From: an uncultured Alistipes sp.
GTDB lineage: Bacteria > Bacteroidota > Bacteroidia > Bacteroidales > Rikenellaceae
Assembly: GCA_944322375.1 (NCBI GenBank)
Contig: CALUOX010000013.1
Location: 1 to 39,835, forward strand
DNA length: 39,835 nucleotides
Direction of reading: 5' to 3'
The position numbers and the translations under genes were made by a program. Of this stretch, positions 14,902 to 23,580 are shown in pieces (positions within the stretch are counted from its first letter, which is position 1; each line of letters starts with the position of its first letter). Under the pieces are notes generated by a model. The model did not search any database. It was not told the origin of the DNA and was given only the letters and a program-made list of their open reading frames with translations.

Positions 14902-17178
14902 TCAATGACCGAAGCGCGAGGTATCGACCTCCTTCCGCTCCTTCTCCCTGTAGCCGCCGAAACGATAGACGAAGTTGACCGTCACGTTGCGCGTATGGAA
15001 TTCGTTGCCCATATGCAGCTGCTGGGCTCCGAAATTGACACTCGATGTGGGGGTAAGGCTGTCGAAAAGATCGTTTCCCCTGACACTCAGATCGGCTTTG
15101 CCGCCCGCAAAGGTCCATTTCATGCCGGTATCGACACGCCACGAAGGTCCGATGTCATAGGTGCACTGCAAGGCCTCCGACTGATAGTGACCGCCAAACT
15201 CGAAGACCAGATCGGGTTTTCGTGACAGCCGCAGCGTATTCTCCATAGCGGCAAGCGCCACCCATTTCGAACGTTTGTAATCCATGCCGTAGAAGTCGCT
15301 GTTGCGGATCAGGTAATCGAATGCCGTGAGCGTCAGCCGCGAGGAGAAACGCTCTCCGATACGGAACGGAACGACGACAAGGGCTCCGTATGACGACATG
15401 TAGTCCCAGTTGAGCGTCTGATAGATCACCGCCAGCCGGTCCGGAGCCAGATAGGCCGATTGGTTGAACGCATCGATACGGTGGTTTCCGTAGAGCTGGA
15501 AGATGTACTTCTGCCGGAAGATATAGGTCAGCGTCAGCGAATAGCTGGACGAGGGTCGCAGCGTCGGAGTGCCGTGCACCTCGGCATAGCCGTCGAGACA
15601 GGTCGTGGCTCCCGACATCTCCCAGAAGGAGGGATAACTCTTGTCCGACGACATCTCGGCCTGCAGAATGTGGTCGGAGGAGGGCATCCAGTTCAACGAT
15701 GCCTGTGGAAAGAGCGCCCAGCGATCGTAGTCATTCCGCCGATAGTACTCTCCCGTAAGCGACACCGAGAACGACAGCCGTTCGGAGAAACTCTTGCTCG
15801 TCCCCAGATAGAGATCGTAGGTATATTCGCCGAGGCGGAAGTCGGTATCAAGGTCGTCGGACATTGCGTCCGAGAGGTAATATTGGTAATCGTCGTCGTG
15901 GATATAGGAGAAGCGCGCTCCGCCGTTGAGCTTCCAGCTGTGCCCCAGATCGCTCTGCTGATCCAGATAGAGCGACAGACGGTCGATCCGCTGTCCGGCA
16001 TCGATCACAAACTCCGACGGAGTGCCGTCAACCGGTTCGACCGACATTGCCTGTCGGCTTGTGGTGCGGTAATGGGTGTAGTCGGCTCCTGCCGAGAGTC
16101 CGAATCCCGTTTGGGCCGCCAGCGAGAGGTTATGCATCGCCTGATCGTCGTCGATCCGCGACCGGCTCTCCACGTAATTGCCTTCGGCCGTCAGATCGCC
16201 CCGGCCCGAAGGCGTGAACGATCCCGTATAGGCGATGTCGAGCCGACTCTTCTCCGTGGGAGTCCACGATCCGCCCACCTGCATGTTGTGTGTCAGGTTG
16301 TCGGAAGCCATCGACTGGTTCTGGGTGATCTCATAAAGTTGTCCGTCAACCGTATGGCGGGTTGTCGTAAGCGGCTCCCTCATCGAGCGCATTCGGACAA
16401 GATCGTACATCGCATCAAAGGAGAACTTCGGGGTCGATCCGGCGAGATTGCCTCCCGCACACCACGAATTGTAATACCCGCCTTCATAGGTTGCATGCAA
16501 CTGTCCGGTCAACGACTCGTCGGTACGGCGCCGCAGGACGACATTGATCACCGCGCCGCGAACATGGTAGTGTGGCGGTGCGGCATACATCACCTCGACC
16601 CGCTCGACCTGATCGACGGCCGTCGATTTCAACAGCGTCGCAAGCTGCTCGGCACTCATCGTCGAAGGCCGACCGTTGAGAAGAACCGTAACACCGGACG
16701 TTCCGGCAAGCGTCAAGGCCCCGTCCTGCTCCATGACGCCCGGCAATTTTGTCAATGCTTCGTAGGCATTGGAGACGACATGCCCCTGTACAATCTGTTT
16801 CAGATCGTAATTCAGACGTCCCTCCTCGACCTTCACCAACGGACGTTCCCCGCGCACGACGACCTCGCCGACCGATACCGCCGCCTCCGCGAGCACGATC
16901 GTACCGGCATCATCCGTCGAACGTTCAACGACGAGCGGTTCATAACTCAGATGCTGCAACAGCAACCGATAGGGCCGCACCGAGGTCGCAATTGCGAAGC
17001 GGCCGTCGAGATCGCTCGCTTCGGCCGCTATGAAAAGCGAATCGGTCGTCTGGAGGATCACCGCGACACCGGCAACCGGCAAAGAATCGCGGTCGATGAT
17101 ACGACCCGTAACATTTTGGGCGAAAGCGCCGACCCCGCACAGGAGCGACATCGCAAGGAAAAACAGCAAACGACTCAT
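14902..17178 (-). CDS. TonB-dependent-receptor-like outer-membrane protein (carboxypeptidase-regulatory domain plus OMP beta-brl family)
   Basis: Starting at the ATG at 17178, the product has 758 residues with a signal peptide (MSRLLFFLAMSLLCGVGAFAQ). Residues about 24-105 are a carboxypeptidase-regulatory-like beta sandwich (VTGRIIDRDSLPVAGVAVIL). A plug-like domain follows (LTKLPGVMEQDGALTLAGTSGVTVLLNGRP, VERVEVMYAAPPHY). The rest is a large beta-barrel of the OMP_b-brl_3 type, with alternating aromatic strands and conserved WMPSSDHILQAEMS and GTPTLRPSSSYSLTL regions. No SusD partner is adjacent, so it is not a canonical polysaccharide-locus pair. The ligand is unknown. A -7-like box lies 69 bases upstream. 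Confidence 0.88.
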   Translation of the reverse strand: MSRLLFFLAMSLLCGVGAFAQNVTGRIIDRDSLPVAGVAVILQTTDSLFIAAEASDLDGRFAIATSVRPYRLLLQHLSYEPLVVERSTDDAGTIVLAEAAVSVGEVVVRGERPLVKVEEGRLNYDLKQIVQGHVVSNAYEALTKLPGVMEQDGALTLAGTSGVTVLLNGRPSTMSAEQLATLLKSTAVDQVERVEVMYAAPPHYHVRGAVINVVLRRRTDESLTGQLHATYEGGYYNSWCAGGNLAGSTPKFSFDAMYDLVRMRSMREPLTTTRHTVDGQLYEITQNQSMASDNLTHNMQVGGSWTPTEKSRLDIAYTGSFTPSGRGDLTAEGNYVESRSRIDDDQAMHNLSLAAQTGFGLSAGADYTHYRTTSRQAMSVEPVDGTPSEFVIDAGQRIDRLSLYLDQQSDLGHSWKLNGGARFSYIHDDDYQYYLSDAMSDDLDTDFRLGEYTYDLYLGTSKSFSERLSFSVSLTGEYYRRNDYDRWALFPQASLNWMPSSDHILQAEMSSDKSYPSFWEMSGATTCLDGYAEVHGTPTLRPSSSYSLTLTYIFRQKYIFQLYGNHRIDAFNQSAYLAPDRLAVIYQTLNWDYMSSYGALVVVPFRIGERFSSRLTLTAFDYLIRNSDFYGMDYKRSKWVALAAMENTLRLSRKPDLVFEFGGHYQSEALQCTYDIGPSWRVDTGMKWTFAGGKADLSVRGNDLFDSLTPTSSVNFGAQQLHMGNEFHTRNVTVNFVYRFGGYREKERKEVDTSRFGH

Positions 17179-17246
17179 AAGCGCGTCCGAAAAAATCACC
17201 TCCGGCCGCAGGGCCGGTTCACGGAACGGAGATTGTTCCAAGTGGA

Positions 17247-17254
17247 CAAAGATA
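17247..17254 (-). promoter_or_regulatory. -7 box upstream of the TonB-type gene
   Basis: An exact TATCTTTG on the minus strand, 68 bases before the chosen ATG at 17178. No matching -33 TTG is seen at 19-21 bases. Confidence 0.5.
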
Positions 17255-17373
17255 ACATATTTTTCAGCGAATCCCGTCTACCGTCGAAAAAAAGCGCATG
17301 CCGGGAACGGTTCCCCGCCGACAGTTTGGTACGGCAATTGCCCGGAGCAAAATCGAAACACCGGAATCCCGAT

Positions 17374-17404
17374 TTGCATTTTCGGAAAATAGATTCTATA
17401 TTTG
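17374..17404 (+). promoter_or_regulatory. Promoter of the rubredoxin gene
   Basis: TTG (17374-17376), 20 bases, then TATATTTG (17397-17404), a full consensus Bacteroidota promoter 31 bases before the ATG. Confidence 0.8.
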
Positions 17405-17435
17405 TCCGGTTTAACCAAATATCAGTAACTGAAAC

Positions 17436-17600
17436 ATGAAAAAGTATCGTTGTACGGTCTGCGAGTGGGTGTATGATCCCGCTGTAGGCGATCCCGAAGG
17501 AGGCATTGCGCCCGGAACGGCTTTCGAAGATATTCCCGACGACTGGGTATGCCCGTTGTGCGGTGTCGGCAAGGACCAATTCGAGGCCATCGAAGAGTAA
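17436..17600 (+). CDS. Rubredoxin
   Basis: A 54-residue protein beginning [20 protein letters not shown]. It has the two CxxC knuckles (CTVC and CPLC) that bind a single Fe(SCys)4 centre, and the family's [17 protein letters not shown] segment. It is a small cytoplasmic electron carrier; in anaerobes it usually serves superoxide and peroxide reduction. It is monocistronic, with its own consensus promoter and a strong terminator. No rubrerythrin or superoxide reductase is adjacent. Confidence 0.96.
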   Translation: MKKYRCTVCEWVYDPAVGDPEGGIAPGTAFEDIPDDWVCPLCGVGKDQFEAIEE

Positions 17601-17621
17601 CCGACCGGTCGCATGAAACAA

Positions 17622-17663
17622 GCGGCGCCTGTATCTTGTGATACAGGCGCCGCCTTTTGTTTT
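17622..17663 (+). terminator. Terminator of the rubredoxin gene
   Basis: Perfect 14-bp arms GCGGCGCCTGTATC (17622-17635) and GATACAGGCGCCGC (17640-17653) with loop TTGT, followed by a T-rich run (17654-17663). Confidence 0.93.
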
Positions 17664-17830
17664 ACATCTCGGCCTTTTGCATCTAACGCCAACCGCCGAC
17701 AGTCCTGAGCGGCCGAACTCCCCGAACTGTCCCGTTTCACATTTTTTCATCCGCCGGAACGAATTCGGCGCACTTCTTGCCGGAGCACCGCATATATTCA
17801 CCTGTCAATCTCCCGACAGCCGACATAACG

Positions 17831-18388
17831 ATGATTACCGTCTCCGAAATACTCCACCGATTGCAACCCCTGGAGGTTGCCGCGAAATGCTGTGCCGTTG
17901 TGGGAGCCTATCTGTTGGGCTACACCATCACCTCTCATTTTCATGAAGCGTCGAGTCTGACAGGCGCCATGCTTGCCTGCACCTCGGCAATCGTCGTCCA
18001 GCAGCAACAGGACTTTCACCACTCCGTGCAACAAGGCTGGCTGCGGGTGCTGGGCACCTTCATCGGCGCTCTGGTGGCCTACCTCTATCTGCTCTGCTTC
18101 TCCTTCTCGATCATCGGCATGGTCGTAACGGTCTGTCTCGAAGAGATCATCTGCATGCTTGCAGCCATTCCCGACAACGGAAAGATGGCGACGATCACCC
18201 TCGTCATCGTCCTGCTCGTCTCGGTACAGTCGCCCGATCTTACGCCGCTGCAGAACGGTCTGCTCCGTTTCTCCGAAGCGACCGTCGGAGCGGTCGTAGG
18301 TGTCGTCGTCGCCTGGTGCGCCGACCGCATACGCCGACGCATGCAGCGTCACTCCGACTCCGGACCCGCCTGCGAACCGAAGAAATAA
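17831..18388 (+). CDS. Small FUSC/aromatic acid exporter-like membrane protein
   Basis: From the ATG at 17831 (MITVSEIL) the protein has 185 residues. It has four or five hydrophobic segments: CCAVVGAYLLGYTIT, SSLTGAMLACTSAIVV, TFIGALVAYLYLLCFSFSIIGMVVTVCL, MATITLVIVLLVS and EATVGAVVGVVVAWCADRIRRR. The layout, with a conserved RFSEATVGAVVGV-like end, matches the membrane part of ArAE_1/FUSC-type proteins. The large cytoplasmic domain of full-length exporters is absent. The substrate is unknown. Its last 40 bases overlap the 3' end of the convergent fmt gene. Confidence 0.75.
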   Translation: MITVSEILHRLQPLEVAAKCCAVVGAYLLGYTITSHFHEASSLTGAMLACTSAIVVQQQQDFHHSVQQGWLRVLGTFIGALVAYLYLLCFSFSIIGMVVTVCLEEIICMLAAIPDNGKMATITLVIVLLVSVQSPDLTPLQNGLLRFSEATVGAVVGVVVAWCADRIRRRMQRHSDSGPACEPKK

Positions 18389-19338
18389 CTTCCGGCACCA
18401 TGCAGACCCGGCAAGAGTTCGCGGATCGACATCCGCCGCTTCCCGGCAACCTGTATCTCCTCAACCAGAATACGGCCGTCGGCACACGTAACGGCCAGAT
18501 ACGAGCGATCGTCACTGTGTACCGTACCGGGGATTCCATCTCCGCCGCCCTGTTCGAACCGGACGGCAAAGAGCTTGGCCGTACCGACCTCAACGCCTTC
18601 GCGGCAAAGCGTCGTCCATGCCGCAGGATAGGGCGACAAACCCCGCACGAAATTGACGATCCGTTCACCCGGCAGGCGCCAGTCGATCCGACAATCCTCC
18701 TTGAAGATCTTCGGCGCCGGATGCAGCGTGCGTTCATCCACGTTTTGCTGTTCGACCGGAGTAAAACCTCCCGCGGCGATCCGATCGACTGTTGCGGTGA
18801 CCAAACCGGCACCGACCGTCATCAAACGCTCATACAACGTTCCCACGTTGTCTTCGGGACGGATCTCCACACGCTCCTGCGCCACGATGGCGCCTTTGTC
18901 GATCTCGTGGTTGAGCAGGAAGGTCGTGACTCCCGTTTCCCGTTCGCCATTGATCAAAGCCCAGTTGATCGGCGCCGCACCGCGATACTGCGGCAGCAGC
19001 GACGCATGCAGATTGAAGGTTCCCAGTCGGGGCATCGCCCATACCGCTTCGGGCAGCATCTTGAAGGCAATGACAATCCCCAAATCGGGCTGCAGCGCCC
19101 GTAACGCCTCGAGGAATTCCGGATCGCGGAACTTCTCCGGCTGCAGGACCGGAATTCCCAACGCCTGCGCCGCAACCTTTACCTCGCTTTCACGAAGTTT
19201 TTGCCCGCGGCCCGCAGGTTTGTCGGGTACGGTCACCACACTTACGACATGGTACCCCTCCTCGACAAGCCGCCGAAGCGACGGCACGGCAAATTCGGGT
19301 GTTCCCATGAAGACGATACGCAGCGATTTGGGATCCAT
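18349..19338 (-). CDS. fmt: Methionyl-tRNA formyltransferase
   Basis: Adds a formyl group from 10-formyl-tetrahydrofolate to initiator Met-tRNA. From the ATG at 19338 (MDPKSLRIVFMGTPEFAVP) the protein has 329 residues, the usual size. The motif FNLHASLLPQYRGAAPINWAL carries the Asn and His of the active site and the folate-binding SLLPxYRG signature. The catalytic Asp is in NHEIDKGAI. The C-terminal anticodon-arm-binding domain follows. It is the last gene of a five-gene minus-strand operon, four bases after the VOC gene, and overlaps the convergent membrane-protein gene by 40 bases. Confidence 0.95.
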   Translation of the reverse strand: MDPKSLRIVFMGTPEFAVPSLRRLVEEGYHVVSVVTVPDKPAGRGQKLRESEVKVAAQALGIPVLQPEKFRDPEFLEALRALQPDLGIVIAFKMLPEAVWAMPRLGTFNLHASLLPQYRGAAPINWALINGERETGVTTFLLNHEIDKGAIVAQERVEIRPEDNVGTLYERLMTVGAGLVTATVDRIAAGGFTPVEQQNVDERTLHPAPKIFKEDCRIDWRLPGERIVNFVRGLSPYPAAWTTLCREGVEVGTAKLFAVRFEQGGGDGIPGTVHSDDRSYLAVTCADGRILVEEIQVAGKRRMSIRELLPGLHGAGSYFFGSQAGPESE

Positions 19339-19342
19339 TGTT

Positions 19343-19738
19343 CTAAGCCTTTTGTTTATAAACGAGTTCCAGAAGATTGCCGTCCGGGTCTCCGACCACG
19401 CACTCGTAATAGCCGTCACCGGTCGTGTGGGGTTCGCACAGGATCGGATGGCCGTCGGCCCGCAACCGCTCGGTCAGCGCATCCACCTGCTCCCGACATC
19501 CGCAATCGAATGCCAGATGGGTGAATCCCAGATGCGTGCGCGGCATTGCCGACTCCTTGACATCGCTTCGCGACATCAGTTCCAGCACGCCGCCGTCGGG
19601 AAAGGTGACGAAACACGATTCAAATCCCCGGGCAGGGTTTTCATAGTTCGGGCCGGCCGTTCCGCCAAAATAAGTAGTATAAAAGTCACGCAGCGAGTCG
19701 ATCTCCCGACTCCACAGTGCAACATGATCGATGCGCAT
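19343..19738 (-). CDS. VOC (glyoxalase/bleomycin-resistance) superfamily protein
   Basis: A 131-residue protein with two beta-alpha-beta-beta-beta halves: MRIDHVALWSREIDSLRDFY and FPDGGVLELM in the first, THLGFTHLAFDCG and GDPDGNLLELV in the second. The metal-ligand positions (His5, Glu near LEL, His near HLAF, Glu near LELV) appear to be present. The superfamily covers glyoxalase I, dioxygenases and resistance proteins, so the reaction cannot be named. It is packed between ribBA (one base upstream) and fmt (four bases downstream). Confidence 0.85.
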   Translation of the reverse strand: MRIDHVALWSREIDSLRDFYTTYFGGTAGPNYENPARGFESCFVTFPDGGVLELMSRSDVKESAMPRTHLGFTHLAFDCGCREQVDALTERLRADGHPILCEPHTTGDGYYECVVGDPDGNLLELVYKQKA

Positions 19739-19739
19739 C

Positions 19740-20978
19740 TTACTTTTTCTCCTCCTCTTTCCTGAACAGGCCGAGCGTATGGCCCATGCGCAGTTCCTTT
19801 GTTTCCAGATAATGTTCGTTGTACTTGTTGGGAGCGATGACGATCGGAACGATCTCGTCGATATGCAGTCCGTATCCCTCCAGTCCGGCCCGCTTGAGCG
19901 GGTTGTTGGTCATCAGACGCATATGCTTGATACCCAGCTCCCGGATGATGCTCGCCCCTACGCCGTAATCGCGCTCATCGACGCGGAATCCCAGACGCAG
20001 ATTCGCTTCGGCCGTATCGAGGCCCTGATCCTGCAGCTGGTAGGCCTTGATCTTGTTGCAGAGACCGATACCACGGCCCTCCTGGTTGAGATAGACCAGC
20101 GCACCCTTTCCCTCCTTCTCGATCATGCTCATCGCGGCATGCAGCTGATCGCCGCAGTCGCACCGGTACGATCCGAAAATATCCCCGGTGACACACGACG
20201 AGTGCATGCGGATAAGAACGGGTTCATCGTCTGTCCACTCGCCCTTCGTCAGGGCGACGTGCTCCAGGCCGTTGCTCTTCTGGCGGAACGGCGTGAGGCG
20301 GAACATGCCCCATTTGGTCGGCATATCGACTGTCACGCCCCGTTCGATGATCGATTCGTCACGCAACCGATAGGCGATCAGATCGGCGATAGAGATGATT
20401 TTCAGATTGAAACGGGCCGCAATCTCCAGCAATTGCGGCAGCCGGGCCATCGAACCGTCCTCGTTCATGATCTCGATGAGGGCGCCGCAGGGTTGCAGAC
20501 CCGCCAGACGGGCCAGATCGACCGCTGCTTCGGTGTGTCCCGGACGTCGCAACACGCCCTTTTCACGCGCCCGCAGGGGATTGATGTGTCCGGGGCGTCC
20601 CAGATCCGCAGGGCGCGTCGCAGGATCGGCCAGCGCGCGAATCGTCGCCGCACGGTCGTGGATCGACACGCCCGTCGTGCAGCCGTGCCCCAGCAAATCA
20701 ACCGTCACGGTGAACGGCGTACCCAGCAGCGACGTATTGTTCTCCTCCATCATGTTCAGCTCCAGTTCCCGGCAGCGCGACTCCGACAGCGGAGCGCACA
20801 ACACGCCACGACCGTTCTTGAGCATGAAGTTGACGATTTCGGGTGTGATCTTCTCTCCGGCAACGATGAAATCGCCTTCGTTTTCACGATCCTCGTCATC
20901 GACGACTATCACGATCTTCCCCTCGCGAAAATCCTCGACAACCTCTTCGACCGTATTGAAGATGGATCTCTTTTCCAT
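19740..20978 (-). CDS. ribBA: Bifunctional 3,4-dihydroxy-2-butanone-4-phosphate synthase / GTP cyclohydrolase II
   Basis: Provides both starting branches of riboflavin synthesis. Residues about 1-205 are the RibB domain, with [25 protein letters not shown] and [12 protein letters not shown]. Residues about 210-400 are the RibA domain, with [17 protein letters not shown] (zinc and active site), NQEGRGIGL, the [11 protein letters not shown] variant of the family DTVEAN motif, and [13 protein letters not shown]. Length 412 fits the bifunctional enzyme. It is one base upstream of the VOC gene and nine bases after the LptF/G-type permease gene. Confidence 0.97.
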   Translation of the reverse strand: MEKRSIFNTVEEVVEDFREGKIVIVVDDEDRENEGDFIVAGEKITPEIVNFMLKNGRGVLCAPLSESRCRELELNMMEENNTSLLGTPFTVTVDLLGHGCTTGVSIHDRAATIRALADPATRPADLGRPGHINPLRAREKGVLRRPGHTEAAVDLARLAGLQPCGALIEIMNEDGSMARLPQLLEIAARFNLKIISIADLIAYRLRDESIIERGVTVDMPTKWGMFRLTPFRQKSNGLEHVALTKGEWTDDEPVLIRMHSSCVTGDIFGSYRCDCGDQLHAAMSMIEKEGKGALVYLNQEGRGIGLCNKIKAYQLQDQGLDTAEANLRLGFRVDERDYGVGASIIRELGIKHMRLMTNNPLKRAGLEGYGLHIDEIVPIVIAPNKYNEHYLETKELRMGHTLGLFRKEEEKK

Positions 20979-20987
20979 ATTGTGAAT

Positions 20988-22484
20988 CTATTGTTTATGT
21001 TTCCGTTTGAAGCGGGAAACCAGCTTCGTCCACCAGGCCGGCGTATGAATTCCCCACTTGTCCATGTAATACTTTATGCGTCCGGCATACCAGTCCGTAT
21101 CGAGCAATACCGAATCATTCGTCGCCTTGTAGGTCAGGTACATGGCGATAGGTGCCAGGATGAACGACGACAGCCACATCCCGTAAAAGGCATCCCAGTT
21201 GCCCTCGCGAGCCGCCTTCTCGCCCGAGATGCTGATCATGTAGTAGATCACGAAGAAGATGACAGAGATGACGATCGGCGTACCCAGACCGCCCTTGCGG
21301 ATGATCGCTCCCAACGGAGCTCCGATCAGGAAAAAGATCATGATCGAAAAGGGCAGCGAGATTTTCCGATGCCATTCGATCTGACTGCGGTAGAGCTGAT
21401 TGAGCGCCTCTTTTGCCGTTGATTCGTCGAACGAAAAGAGCCCGCGGGAATTTTTGGCATTCGAAGCGGCGATCCCCCACACCTTGTCCTTGTCCCGCGT
21501 GGACATCGACGACAGCGAGTCGAGCAGCAGGCAATCCCGGAATCCGCTCTTGTCGATCTTCAGGCTGTCGGGCAGAGGCAGCACCTGGTTGTCGCGCGAA
21601 AAGATCTGTTCCTTGAGCAGCGGCTCATATGAACGGGTCGTCGCCGTATTGACCGTCTGATCCAGCGAATCGATGGCTCGATCCAGTTCCGCAATATTCT
21701 TGGTCGTACTGCTGGAGAAGGCGTCGGAATTCGAACGCTCGAAGTCGAAGCCGTCCATCGGGATGATTCCGTCCTGTTTCTCGAAGATATGGTGACGCAG
21801 AGCGCTGTTGTTGTACCACTGATAATTACGGGTTTGTTCGTAGGTTTCGCCGTTGTACAGCGTCACATAGAGATATTTCTTGTTGTCCGACAGCCGGATG
21901 TAGCCCGAATCGGCCACCGTCGTCGTCATGTTTCCGTTGACGTTGCGGTTGTCGTAAATCAGCACGTCCCGCAACAGATGGGTCTTGGGATCCTGTTTCC
22001 CGACACGGATACTCATGTCCTCGATGCCGTTGAAGAAGAGTCCGTCCTGGAATTCGATCACCTGTTTCTGCTGCTTGATATCGTAGAGGATGCTCAGCAT
22101 CTTCTTGTTTGCATAGGGCACGAGGTTGTTCACCACGAAGAAGCTGCCTATCGAGATGATACCCACCACCACAATCAGCGGCTTGAGAATCTGCGGCAGC
22201 GACATGCCGGCCGATTTCATGGCCAGCAGTTCGTAGTTTTCGCCCAGATTTCCCATCGTCATGATCGCCGCCAGCAGCATGGACAACGGCAGACCCATGG
22301 GAATCATGTTGGCCATGGCGTAACACATCAGTTCGATGATCACACCGGCATCGAGGCCCTTTCCCACCAGCTCGTCGATGTAACGCCACACGAAATTCAT
22401 CATCAGGACGAACATCACGATGAAGAAGGTCAGAATCATCGGACCCAGATAGGATTTCAGCACGAGCTTGTGGATCGTTTTCAT
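20988..22484 (-). CDS. LptF/LptG-family (YjgP/YjgQ) permease
   Basis: From the ATG at 22484 (MKTIHKLVLKSYLGP) the protein has 498 residues. There are three N-terminal membrane helices, including TFFIVMFVLMMNFVWRYIDELVGKG and MGLPLSMLLAAIMTMGNLGENYEL-type text. A large periplasmic beta-jellyroll region (about 130-370) follows, then three C-terminal helices (KISLPFSIMIFFLIGAPLGAIIRKGGLG). This is the layout of LptF/LptG, the inner-membrane part of the lipopolysaccharide export ABC machine. The lptB ATPase is not in the window. Its start overlaps the stop of the upstream ABC permease by four bases. Confidence 0.93.
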   Translation of the reverse strand: MKTIHKLVLKSYLGPMILTFFIVMFVLMMNFVWRYIDELVGKGLDAGVIIELMCYAMANMIPMGLPLSMLLAAIMTMGNLGENYELLAMKSAGMSLPQILKPLIVVVGIISIGSFFVVNNLVPYANKKMLSILYDIKQQKQVIEFQDGLFFNGIEDMSIRVGKQDPKTHLLRDVLIYDNRNVNGNMTTTVADSGYIRLSDNKKYLYVTLYNGETYEQTRNYQWYNNSALRHHIFEKQDGIIPMDGFDFERSNSDAFSSSTTKNIAELDRAIDSLDQTVNTATTRSYEPLLKEQIFSRDNQVLPLPDSLKIDKSGFRDCLLLDSLSSMSTRDKDKVWGIAASNAKNSRGLFSFDESTAKEALNQLYRSQIEWHRKISLPFSIMIFFLIGAPLGAIIRKGGLGTPIVISVIFFVIYYMISISGEKAAREGNWDAFYGMWLSSFILAPIAMYLTYKATNDSVLLDTDWYAGRIKYYMDKWGIHTPAWWTKLVSRFKRKHKQ

Positions 22485-23317
22485 GCGTGACGTAATTTGA
22501 CTTTCCGGCGCAGCAAAGATAATAGTTTTGCGGCAATAAGCGACACGGCAAGGACGAAGATGACGGCCACGCCCGAAGGGATCTCCCATTCATAGCTGAC
22601 AGCCAGTCCGGCAACCGCACCGAGGGCGCCGATGAGTGCGGCGCCGACCGTCATGGTCCGGAACGAGGTCGAGAGGGCATTCATGGCGACGGCCGGAACG
22701 GTCATCAGCGAGAGCAGCAGGACGATACCCATGACCCGGATGGCAAGGACCAGCGTTACGGCCGTGAGAACCGCCATCACACCGGAGACTCTCCGCACGG
22801 CAATCCCCTGACTGCGGGCAAACTCCCGGTCGAAGGCGACATACATCACGGGGCGCAGCCACAGCAAAGCCCCCAGGACAAGCAGGAGCGTCAACACGCC
22901 GAGCGCCGCAACGTCGGCATCGGTGACGGTCACGATGTTGCCGAAGAGATAGGAGGCCAGATCGCCAGACGTATAACCGGGTCGGAGGCTCATGAAGAAG
23001 ACTCCGAGCGCCATGCCTACCGACCAGATGATTCCGATGGCGGAATCCTCACGGATGCGGCCGCGTTCGCCGGCCCATTCGATGCCGAGAGCCGAAAGGA
23101 CGGCAAAGACCATTGCGCCGAGAATGGGATTCTGCCCCAAGTAGAAGGCCAGCCCCAACCCGCCGAACGATGCATGCGTGATGCCGCCCGCGAGGAAGAC
23201 CGTGCGGCGGCAGACGACATAGGTTCCCATGATTCCGCAGGCGACACCCGCCAGCAGCGAGGCGAAGAGCGCATTGTGGAGATAGGCATATCGGGTGATA
23301 TCGCAGAAAAAATCCAT
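22481..23317 (-). CDS. Metal (zinc/manganese-type) ABC transporter permease
   Basis: From the ATG at 23317 (MDFFCDITRYAYLHNALF) the protein has 278 residues, as expected for the ABC-3 family. It has GIMGTYVVCRRTVFLAGGITHASFGGLG, the typical cytoplasmic-facing helix of ZnuB/MntB-like permeases, plus about eight hydrophobic segments with RVMGIVLLLSLMTVPAVAM towards the end. The ATPase and substrate-binding subunits are not adjacent, so it must pair with partners elsewhere. It is the first gene of the operon and overlaps the LptF/G gene (ATGA). The metal cannot be inferred. Confidence 0.9.
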   Translation of the reverse strand: MDFFCDITRYAYLHNALFASLLAGVACGIMGTYVVCRRTVFLAGGITHASFGGLGLAFYLGQNPILGAMVFAVLSALGIEWAGERGRIREDSAIGIIWSVGMALGVFFMSLRPGYTSGDLASYLFGNIVTVTDADVAALGVLTLLLVLGALLWLRPVMYVAFDREFARSQGIAVRRVSGVMAVLTAVTLVLAIRVMGIVLLLSLMTVPAVAMNALSTSFRTMTVGAALIGALGAVAGLAVSYEWEIPSGVAVIFVLAVSLIAAKLLSLLRRKVKLRHA

Positions 23318-23380
23318 AAGTATCAACAAATCTCGACCGGAGAACGACACTCCGTCGGAACTTTTTTCCGTAATCGAACG

Positions 23381-23410
23381 CAAAAATACGTTTTTTATGT
23401 CGGAAAACAA
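23381..23410 (-). promoter_or_regulatory. Promoter of the ABC permease-LptF/G-ribBA-VOC-fmt operon
   Basis: On the minus strand TTG (23410-23408), 19 bases, then TATTTTTG (23388-23381), an exact consensus, giving a leader of roughly 60 bases before the ATG at 23317. Confidence 0.75.
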
Positions 23411-23580
23411 GCGAAATTTCATCGACAGCCCGAAAGCCGAAGGCACAATGCGCCGGATCGAAGCCGCAGGATGACGGAGAGCAGGCCGCCGAGACGTTTC
23501 CGGTGTTCCAAACATCGGCATCGATTTTCAGGTTCGGGTGAAAATTCGTAATTTCGCGGTCGAGAAACGATTGAAAATCC

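Noticed and set aside
15460-17439. 659-residue open frame on the plus strand, antisense to the TonB-type gene
   Set aside because: It is antisense to a protein with clear signal peptide and family motifs; its Arg/Gly/His-rich product is a by-product of GC-rich codon use.
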